This document shows positions 1 to 6,321 of a stretch of DNA of 20,688 nucleotides, piece by piece. Source of the DNA: Rhodospirillaceae bacterium (GTDB lineage: Bacteria > Pseudomonadota > Alphaproteobacteria > Rhodospirillales > Magnetospirillaceae). The stretch spans positions 1 to 20,688 of the forward strand of contig JASLCK010000151.1 of assembly GCA_030151865.1 (NCBI GenBank). The letters run 5' to 3'. The notes beneath the pieces are model-generated. The model worked only from the letters and a program-made list of their open reading frames with translations. It did no database searches and was not told the DNA's origin. How positions within the stretch are numbered: the stretch's first letter is position 1; every line of letters starts with the position of its first letter. The position numbers and the translations under genes were made by a program.

Positions 1-431
1 AAACCGAAGACCGCATCAACGGGCTGGAATCCGGGGCCGACGATTATCTGCCCAAGCCGTTTGAACCGCGCGAGTTGTTGCTGCGCATCGGCTGGATCCT
101 GAGCCGCGCCCCGCGCGAGACCGTACCCGCCCAGCCCAAACAAATCCGTCTGGGCCGCTTTACCTTCGATATGGAACGCGGCGATCTGTTAGAGAACGGC
201 GAACCCCAGCACCTGACTTCGGCGGAAGCGGCGCTGCTGGCGGTTCTGGCCCAAACCCCCGGCGAAACCCTGTCGCGTGAGGATTTGGCCAACCGCACCG
301 GCAATAGCGGCAATCTGCGCACCGTCGATGTTCAGGTGACGCGGCTGCGCAAGAAGATCGAGGATGACCCCCGCCTGCCCCGTTATCTGCAAACGGTGCG
401 CGGGCAAGGATATGTGCTATGGCTCGACTGA
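1..431 (+). CDS. OmpR/PhoB-family response regulator, C-terminal part (5' truncated)
   Basis: The gene enters from outside the window; reading starts at base 3 and 142 residues are visible. The first part is the end of a receiver domain: GLESGADDYLPKPF carries the conserved beta-5 lysine (visible residue 18) and cis-proline. The phosphorylated aspartate lies upstream, outside the window. A linker follows, then a winged-helix DNA-binding domain (Trans_Reg_C) with the typical LTSAEAALL start and the closing block RLRKKIEDDP...RYLQTVRGQGYVL. Such proteins bind promoter DNA when phosphorylated by a partner kinase. Here the partner is almost certainly the kinase whose ATG lies inside the last codons of this gene (13-nt overlap), which implies translational coupling. 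The regulon cannot be inferred. Confidence 0.95.
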   Translation, partial: TEDRINGLESGADDYLPKPFEPRELLLRIGWILSRAPRETVPAQPKQIRLGRFTFDMERGDLLENGEPQHLTSAEAALLAVLAQTPGETLSREDLANRTGNSGNLRTVDVQVTRLRKKIEDDPRLPRYLQTVRGQGYVLWLD

Positions 432-1774
432 TGATCGTGCAGCGCATCAAAGCGATTCTGCCCAAGGGTCTGCTGGGCCGGTCGCTGATGATCCTGGTGA
501 CGCCTTTGGTGCTGCTGCAACTGGTGTCGGCTTACATCTTCTATGGCACCCACTGGGACGTGGTGACACGCCGTCTGGCCACGGGTTTGGCGGGCGATAT
601 CGGGGCGGTGATCGACCTGATGCGCGCCTATCCGGGACCGGAAAACCGCGGCATCATCTTTGGCGCCACCGGCTGGACCATGGGCTTGCAGTTTTCCATG
701 GAAGACGGCGGCATCCTGGACCGCACCGGCATGCAAGATCCCCCCAGCCAGTTGGAAAACGAGATTACCGGCTATAGCCTGGAATCCAACCTGTTGGGGG
801 CCATGCGCGAGCGAGTCGGCAGGCCAGTTTACGTCAACACAGAATATGCCGAGCGCGATGTTCTGATCCAGGTTCAGCTGCAAAGCGGCGTCCTGAACGT
901 GATCGCGCCCAGGAAGCGCCTTTACAGCCCGACCACCACCATCTTCGTCTTGTGGATGATCGGCACCTCGCTCTTGCTGTTTGGCATTGCCACCATCTTC
1001 ATGCGCAATCAGGTGCGTTCGGTGCGCCGCCTGGCCGCCGCCGCCGATAGTTTTGGCAAAGGCCGCGACGTTTCTTATTACAAGCTGGAAGGTGCGGCGG
1101 AAGTCCGCCAGGCTGCCGCCGCCTTCAATCTGATGCGCGAACGCATTCAACGTCAGATCAGCCAACGCACAGAAATGCTGGCTGGCGTCTCGCACGATCT
1201 GCGCACGCCATTGACCCGCATGAAGCTGCAATTGGCAATGATGGAAGGCGAAGGCATCGCCGATCTGTGTGAAGACGTGGCCGACATGGAGCGCATGGTG
1301 GAAGGCTATCTGGCTTTCGCCCGTGGGGAAGGCTCGGAAAAGGTGGTGCAGACAGATCTGGTCGCCTTGATCGAAGATGTCTGCGCCAAGCTGCGCCGTG
1401 AGGGATCGGCCATCGATCTGCATTGCGAGGAAGAACTGTCCCTGCCGATCCGCCCCCAAGCCCTGAGCCGCGCCTTGACCAATCTGATCAGCAACGCCAC
1501 CCGCTATGCCAAGCATGTGGCGGTGCGCGCCGGACGACGCCATGACGCGGTTGAAGTCACCGTCGATGACGATGGCCCCGGCATTCCGCCGGAACGGCGC
1601 GAGGATGTCTTCAAAGCCTTTCTGCGGCTGGAAGGATCGCGCAATCCCACCACCGGCGGCGTCGGTTTGGGGCTGACCATCGCCCGCGACATGGTGCGCA
1701 GCCATGGCGGCGATATTTTCCTGGAAGACAGTCCGCTGGGGGGCTTGCGGGTTCGTGTGCGATTGCCGTTCTAA
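419..1774 (+). CDS. EnvZ-like sensor histidine kinase
   Basis: This 451-residue inner-membrane kinase would autophosphorylate and pass phosphate to the overlapping upstream regulator. Order of parts: TM1 at about 21-43; a periplasmic sensor of roughly 128 residues with no family I recognise; TM2 at about 172-195; HAMP at about 196-248; the dimerisation/phosphoacceptor helix with GVSHDLRTPLTR (His259); then the HATPase_c domain with N-box NLISNATRYA (355-364), G1 DDDGPGIP (383-390) and G2 GGVGLGLTIA (413-422). All catalytic motifs are intact and the length is normal for the EnvZ/RstB type. The ATG at 419 overlaps the regulator stop by 13 nt. No clear terminator follows, and the next gene begins 69 bp later on the same strand, so read-through is possible. 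The signal sensed is unknown. Confidence 0.95.
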   Translation: MARLMIVQRIKAILPKGLLGRSLMILVTPLVLLQLVSAYIFYGTHWDVVTRRLATGLAGDIGAVIDLMRAYPGPENRGIIFGATGWTMGLQFSMEDGGILDRTGMQDPPSQLENEITGYSLESNLLGAMRERVGRPVYVNTEYAERDVLIQVQLQSGVLNVIAPRKRLYSPTTTIFVLWMIGTSLLLFGIATIFMRNQVRSVRRLAAAADSFGKGRDVSYYKLEGAAEVRQAAAAFNLMRERIQRQISQRTEMLAGVSHDLRTPLTRMKLQLAMMEGEGIADLCEDVADMERMVEGYLAFARGEGSEKVVQTDLVALIEDVCAKLRREGSAIDLHCEEELSLPIRPQALSRALTNLISNATRYAKHVAVRAGRRHDAVEVTVDDDGPGIPPERREDVFKAFLRLEGSRNPTTGGVGLGLTIARDMVRSHGGDIFLEDSPLGGLRVRVRLPF

Positions 1775-1843
1775 CCCGGCTTTTCCTATCGCCCCTTCCG
1801 TACTATCCTGTCGAGCAATACCTTTGAGATAGGTTCGCCGTTT

Positions 1844-3160
1844 ATGTCCACCGCACCCGCCGCCCCGGCTGCTCCGGCCGCCGCTGAAAATCCCGACGTT
1901 CTGGCCCGCCGCGAAGTCACCCGGATGCTAAAAGGCCCGGTGGCCGAAAAGTTCCGCAGCCTGATGCCAGCCCTCGGGCAAACCTCGGATCCTTATCGGG
2001 CGATCATGGAAAGCCCGCAAATGCTGGATCAGGCGTTCACCCTGTTTCGCGAACAGCGTGACGCCTTTGGCGAATTCCTGATCGATCCCGATGGCAACCC
2101 GGTCGAGGATGACGCCGTGCGGCTGAAATGCGGCCGTTCCGTCACCGAAGTGATTGGCATGATTGTGCGCACCGGCATGCGATCCTATGCCGAGCTGCAT
2201 TTCGGCGACCCCATTGACCCCAGCAAGGTCAAGGCCCTCAAGCCTAAGCCCAAACCCCCGGTCACCGGGCTGATGCGGCTGGTCAACATTACCAAGCTGG
2301 CCGACCTGTTCCGCCGCAATTACGGCAACGACGCCCCGCCGCCGGTGGGGCAAAGCAAGTCTGGTCGTTTCTACGCCTCCATCAAGGATGCGCTGGATTT
2401 CGAATGGCAGGTGCGCTTCTTCCCGATGTATGTGGAAATCCCGTCCCACGTTTTCCAACGTCTGGGCATCGGCATCACCCGCATGAACACCGAGGAAAGC
2501 CTGCACCGCCTAAGCCAGATCGCCGTCTCCGACATCCAGAAGGCCGAAAGCATCATCGGCGATCCGGATCTGGTGCGCGAAATGATGGAACATAACGCCC
2601 TGGCCTCGGCCACGGTGTCCGATCTGGGCGAAGCCGGGTTCGATCAGGTGCACGGCGCGTTGGCCCATGTCGACGCCAAGAAGAAGTGGGACGCCCTGGC
2701 CAACCGCGACACCGCCAAAAAGCTGGTGGAAGACAAGCGCATCAACAAGCAAGACATCGCCGCCCTGGCCGAATATCTCGACGTTCTGAACGAATTCGCC
2801 CTGGACGCCATGCTAGACCTGCATCTGAACCGTGATCAGATGCAGATGTTCCTGAAAACCGCCGAGGAGCATCTGGGCAAGCCCCTGTTCCTGGCCCTGT
2901 TCGGCCCGGTGCAAACCCTGATGCCCGACGATCACGAGGAACAGAGCAAGCTGCGCAAGTACCAGACCTTTACGCAAAAGGCCCTGCGCGATCTGGTGAC
3001 CGCCGTCAAGCAGTTGGAAGAACAGGCGCGGCGCAATCAGGGTCATGCCGGGATCGAGGAATGTCTGGCCACCGTCTGCCGGGCGCGCCGCCCCGATCTG
3101 GAAAAGGAAATCAAGAAACTGGCCCCGGCCTGCCTGGAAAAGTCGGCGGCCCCCACCTGA
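1844..3160 (+). CDS. uncharacterised 438-residue cytoplasmic protein
   Basis: I do not recognise this protein. It starts with an Ala/Pro-rich tail (residues 1-16), then appears mostly alpha-helical and charged, with no signal peptide or membrane segment, so it is probably cytoplasmic. Visible landmarks are a Lys/Pro-rich linker (KALKPKPKPP, about residues 129-138), a more hydrophobic stretch around FFPMYVEIPSHVFQRLGIGI, and a Lys/Glu-rich C-terminal helical region. A few scattered cysteines do not form an obvious metal site. The ATG at 1844 follows a weak GAGATAGG ribosome site. It lies 69 bp after the kinase gene on the same strand and ends just before a strong hairpin terminator, so it could be the last gene of the two-component transcript or have its own promoter. 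Codon use matches its neighbours. The reading frame is certainly real; the function is unknown. Confidence 0.9.
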   Translation: MSTAPAAPAAPAAAENPDVLARREVTRMLKGPVAEKFRSLMPALGQTSDPYRAIMESPQMLDQAFTLFREQRDAFGEFLIDPDGNPVEDDAVRLKCGRSVTEVIGMIVRTGMRSYAELHFGDPIDPSKVKALKPKPKPPVTGLMRLVNITKLADLFRRNYGNDAPPPVGQSKSGRFYASIKDALDFEWQVRFFPMYVEIPSHVFQRLGIGITRMNTEESLHRLSQIAVSDIQKAESIIGDPDLVREMMEHNALASATVSDLGEAGFDQVHGALAHVDAKKKWDALANRDTAKKLVEDKRINKQDIAALAEYLDVLNEFALDAMLDLHLNRDQMQMFLKTAEEHLGKPLFLALFGPVQTLMPDDHEEQSKLRKYQTFTQKALRDLVTAVKQLEEQARRNQGHAGIEECLATVCRARRPDLEKEIKKLAPACLEKSAAPT

Positions 3161-3185
3161 TCCGCCACACCGGTTCCCCAAAATA

Positions 3186-3219
3186 AAAACGCCGCGAAGG
3201 AAGCCCTTCGCGGCGTTTT
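3186..3219. terminator. bidirectional intrinsic terminator between convergent genes
   Basis: A perfect 15-bp stem (3186-3200 with 3205-3219) closes on a 4-nt loop AAGC. The left arm begins AAAA and the right arm ends TTTT, so transcripts from either side form a GC-rich hairpin ending in a U-run. It sits 25 bp after the stop of the plus-strand gene and 20 bp after the stop of the minus-strand coiled-coil gene, where a shared terminator is expected. Confidence 0.93.
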
Positions 3220-3239
3220 GCATAGGGAGAGCGGACTGT

Positions 3240-6101
3240 TTATTCCAGACGCCCCAGCGAGCGGGCCAGAACCAGATAGAGCTTGCCCACTTCGGCGCTG
3301 GTAAAGGTGCCGGTCAAAACGTCGGCACGGTCAGCAACACGGGCCTGGTTCAGCAGCACTTCGAACTCGGCCAGATAACGGTTCACGTAATCGCGGAACT
3401 GGCCGTCTTCCTCGTAGCGGGTGCGAATGGCGGCGATCTGGTGGCGATCCAGGTTCTTCAGGATCTTGCGCAGGAATACCGACTGGTCGCCCGAATGGAA
3501 TTCGCGCCAGGTCTTGTCGTCGATGCCCGCCTGGAAGATGCGGCTGATATCGACCGACAGGGATTGCAGCTTTTCGACGATGTAAGCCGCCGTTTGCAGG
3601 AACTTCTCGACCGAAACGTTGGCGCGCTGCTGATCCAGCTTCTGGGCCTGATCCTCGGCCAGCTTGGACGATTTGACCAATTCGTCGGCCTGACGGCCAA
3701 AGGTCTGCACCAAGGTCTCGGCATGATGCGACAGACGCTCGCCGGTCAGCCCCAGATCGTTGGACTTCTGGCGCAGCATCTCGAAGACGCTTTCCAACTG
3801 CGAAGCGGTGTGTTCGGTGGCGTCCGACAATTCCTGCGACTGACGGCGCAGCGATTCGCCCGCGCCGCGGACCTGGGCGGTGATGCGTTCCGAACTGGAG
3901 GTCAGATCGCGGATACCCGACTTCAGCTGTTCCGATGCGCTGGTGACGTGGGCGGCGGTCTTGCCGACGGTTTCCTCGAACTCGCGGGAAATCTGACGCA
4001 GCGAATCGCCCGAGGACCGGGTCTGCAACTGGGCCTGTTGGGCGCTGTCGGTCAGTTCCACCGCGTTTTGACGCAGTTGCTGGCTGAAGGCTTTCAGCAG
4101 GTCCGACGAATTCTCGGCGATGCGGGCCAATTCCGCCGACTGGGCCTGCACGGCCTGACCGACGACGGAGATTTGCGCATCAGCCTGTTCGGCGGTGTTG
4201 GTGATAACCTCGGTCTGACGGCGCAGATCGTCGCCCGAAAGACGCAGGCGCGCCGTGCCCTGTTCGGCCACATGGGCCAACTGGCCGGAACGTTCCTCGA
4301 AGCTGACGGAAACCGCCTGCACATCCTCGATGGCGCGTTGCGAGGCGGCGGCGACATCCTGGCTGCGCAGACGCAGCATTTCGCCCACCGACTGCAATTC
4401 CGCCCCAACCCGGCTCGACGCCCCCATCAGATCGCTGACGTTCTGACGCAGCACATCGGCGATACCCTTGACGCGGGCCATCACCTGTTCCGACGTGCTG
4501 TTCAGATGGCGGGCCTGCTGGCCCAGCGACGCTTCGGACAGCTTGCTTTGGGTCGAAACCAGATTGGCGATGTCGGCCAGTTCGTCGGCCTGCTTGCGCA
4601 GACTGGTGCGAATGGCTTCGGCCTGACCGGCGGCGCGATCGGACCCCTTGTTCAATTCCTCGATATGCAGGCGCACCGCATCGGTCAGTTCGCGGGCGCG
4701 CACAGTCATCTGATCGGACGCCGCCGCCAGACCACGGTTTTGCGCGGCCACCGCTTCGGCCACTTCGCGCAGACGGCCCACGGCCTTTTCCGATGCCGCG
4801 TCCACTTCGTCGCGGCGTTGCAGGAAGACTTCGCCCACCGAGCCCAGTTGCTGCGAGGCATCGTCGGCGGAAGAGCGCAAGCCTTCCACATGGCGGGTCA
4901 TCGCTTCGCTCAGTTCGCGGAAACGCACCATCGCCTGATCGGAGGCCGAGGACAGTTCGCGGGTCTGCACCCCCAGACCTTCCTCGACGATCTTGACGCG
5001 GGCCAGAACGCGTTCGGTGATCTGATCCAGCCCGGCGGCCTGCTGTTCCAGCGAGCCGGAAATGCGGGCGGTCTGTTCGGCCAGACGGGCCGAGGCCACG
5101 GCCAGATCGGTATTCTGGCGGGTAAACAGGGCTTCCAGCGCTTCGGAACGGCGTTGCAATTCGCTGGTGACTTCCTCGGCACGGGTCGAGGACTTTTCCA
5201 CCACGCCGCTGATCAGCGCGGCCTGTTGGTCAACCGACTTGCCCAGTTCCTCCACCTTGACCTCGGCGCCGCTGACGGCTTTGCCCAGGCTTTCAGTAGA
5301 CCGCACGATGACTTCGCCGACACTGACCGCCTGCTCGGCGGCCTTGGCCCCAACCTTTTCCAGACGGCCGACCTGTTCGCTCATGGACAGGCTGAAATCC
5401 TTGGCGCAGGCCACCGCTTCTTCGGTGACGCGAATCAGATCCTGGGTGGCGTTGCGCACCTCCAAAACCCGTTCGACCGCGCCGTTGGTGCTGCGTCCCA
5501 GGGTTTCGACTTCGTTGCGCAAGCTATCGACCACCCGCTGGGTGTCGGTGCCGACCCGGTCGGCCAGCTTGTGCAAATCCTCGGTCTGACGGGCCAACAC
5601 CTGACGCACCTGTTCGGCCCGCTGCGCCGCCTCGGTCGAAGCGGTGGTCAGATCCTCGGCCTGACGGCGCAAAGACTCCGACACGGCGGAAATGCGGGTC
5701 TGCGCGTCTTCGCTGGGATAGGTCAGGCGGTCGAGATAGCGGCGCAGTTGCGCGGCCTCGCGCTTCATGGTGGTGCCGCGATCGACAAAGGCGACGAACA
5801 GCCACAACAGCGCCAGCGGCAACACCGCCGCCCCGGCGACGCCGCCGAATTCATTGGGCTGCAATTCGAACAGATTGCCCCAGCCCAAGGCCTTGTCGAC
5901 ATAGGCGAAGCAGACGATCAGCCAGGCCAGACTGCCAAGCGACGCCGCGCCATAGACCGCCCGCAAGAACCAACTGACGTCGGTATCGGCGTGGCGATCG
6001 GCAGACCAGGACGGAGCGCGCACGTCGGACGAAATCGGCTTTTCAGCGGTCAGACTGGGCGTCGCTTCGGACTGAGCGGCGATTTCGGAAGTATCGGCCA
6101 T
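3240..6101 (-). CDS. membrane-anchored coiled-coil protein with ~28 tandem 25-residue repeats (TipN-like architecture)
   Basis: The product has 953 residues from the ATG at 6101, which has ACAGG 9 nt upstream. An in-frame ATG at 6149 would add 16 residues but lacks a ribosome site. Order: a short hydrophilic N-terminus; two membrane segments at about 46-68 and 87-107; a long Ala/Gln/Glu/Ser-rich helical rod at 116-822; and a C-terminal domain at 823-953 that is not repetitive and includes GQFRDYVNRYLAEFEVLL and TSAEVGKLYLVLARSLGRLE. The rod divides into 25-residue units. Eight looser units (116-315) are followed by a 7-residue insert, then 20 consecutive units in exact register (323-822). Two N-terminal membrane helices followed by a very long coiled coil resemble Caulobacter TipN, a polarity factor. 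That is an architectural comparison only; no homology is shown. It is not a chemoreceptor: the conserved MCP hairpin tip is absent. Confidence 0.9.
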   Translation of the reverse strand: MADTSEIAAQSEATPSLTAEKPISSDVRAPSWSADRHADTDVSWFLRAVYGAASLGSLAWLIVCFAYVDKALGWGNLFELQPNEFGGVAGAAVLPLALLWLFVAFVDRGTTMKREAAQLRRYLDRLTYPSEDAQTRISAVSESLRRQAEDLTTASTEAAQRAEQVRQVLARQTEDLHKLADRVGTDTQRVVDSLRNEVETLGRSTNGAVERVLEVRNATQDLIRVTEEAVACAKDFSLSMSEQVGRLEKVGAKAAEQAVSVGEVIVRSTESLGKAVSGAEVKVEELGKSVDQQAALISGVVEKSSTRAEEVTSELQRRSEALEALFTRQNTDLAVASARLAEQTARISGSLEQQAAGLDQITERVLARVKIVEEGLGVQTRELSSASDQAMVRFRELSEAMTRHVEGLRSSADDASQQLGSVGEVFLQRRDEVDAASEKAVGRLREVAEAVAAQNRGLAAASDQMTVRARELTDAVRLHIEELNKGSDRAAGQAEAIRTSLRKQADELADIANLVSTQSKLSEASLGQQARHLNSTSEQVMARVKGIADVLRQNVSDLMGASSRVGAELQSVGEMLRLRSQDVAAASQRAIEDVQAVSVSFEERSGQLAHVAEQGTARLRLSGDDLRRQTEVITNTAEQADAQISVVGQAVQAQSAELARIAENSSDLLKAFSQQLRQNAVELTDSAQQAQLQTRSSGDSLRQISREFEETVGKTAAHVTSASEQLKSGIRDLTSSSERITAQVRGAGESLRRQSQELSDATEHTASQLESVFEMLRQKSNDLGLTGERLSHHAETLVQTFGRQADELVKSSKLAEDQAQKLDQQRANVSVEKFLQTAAYIVEKLQSLSVDISRIFQAGIDDKTWREFHSGDQSVFLRKILKNLDRHQIAAIRTRYEEDGQFRDYVNRYLAEFEVLLNQARVADRADVLTGTFTSAEVGKLYLVLARSLGRLE
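3636..5756 (-). repeat. array of ~28 tandem 75-bp (25-residue) protein repeats
   Basis: These bases encode the repeat rod of the coiled-coil protein. Aligning the translation by hand gives units of 25 residues. Favoured residues are Gly/Ser at 1, Glu/Asp at 2, Leu at 4, Arg at 5-6, Gln at 7, Glu/Asp at 10, Leu at 11, Ala/Ser at 14-15, Glu/Asp at 16, Ala at 18, Gln/Arg near 21 and Val/Ile at 25. The block 3636-5135 (1500 bp) holds 20 units without any insertion or deletion. The segment 5157-5756 holds eight weaker units, and the 21 bp at 5136-5156 are a single-heptad insert. Units are diverged, so this is an old protein repeat rather than a recent DNA duplication. Confidence 0.85.
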
Positions 6102-6238
6102 GGTAAGCAACCTGTTCGAAACGGGAATACCGTTGCGACGTTGCCACATAGGGCCAATAAATCAATGGGTTTCTGCGAATTCTTCAGGCATTCGGCCATG
6201 ACTTTCGGCGAATTGCCCGCCCCCTGTCCATTCCTGAC

Positions 6239-6278
6239 AAAAAGAACCCCCGCCGCTTCGTTGAAAAAGCGGCGGGGG
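6239..6278 (-). terminator. intrinsic terminator of the dCache chemoreceptor gene
   Basis: Read on the minus strand, a 12-bp stem (6247-6258 with 6267-6278) of almost pure G/C with an 8-nt loop is followed by a U-rich run (TTCTTTTTG). It lies about 45 bp beyond the stop codon at 6322. It separates this receptor from the coiled-coil gene starting at 6101, which must therefore have its own promoter in 6102-6238. Confidence 0.9.
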
Positions 6279-6321
6279 CAGAGGAGAGGGAGGATCCATA
6301 TAACGCGAAAAAGGGGCGCAT

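Noticed and set aside
383..1705. A 440-codon open frame on the minus strand opposite the histidine kinase
   Set aside because: The sense strand encodes a complete kinase with all catalytic motifs. The antisense translation is His/Gln/Gly-rich low-complexity sequence, typical of a shadow frame.
3240..6101. Reading the coiled-coil protein as a chemoreceptor because of its Ala/Gln/Glu-rich helices
   Set aside because: It lacks the conserved MCP hairpin tip, HAMP and sensor domain. The 25-residue unit differs from the MCP heptad pattern.
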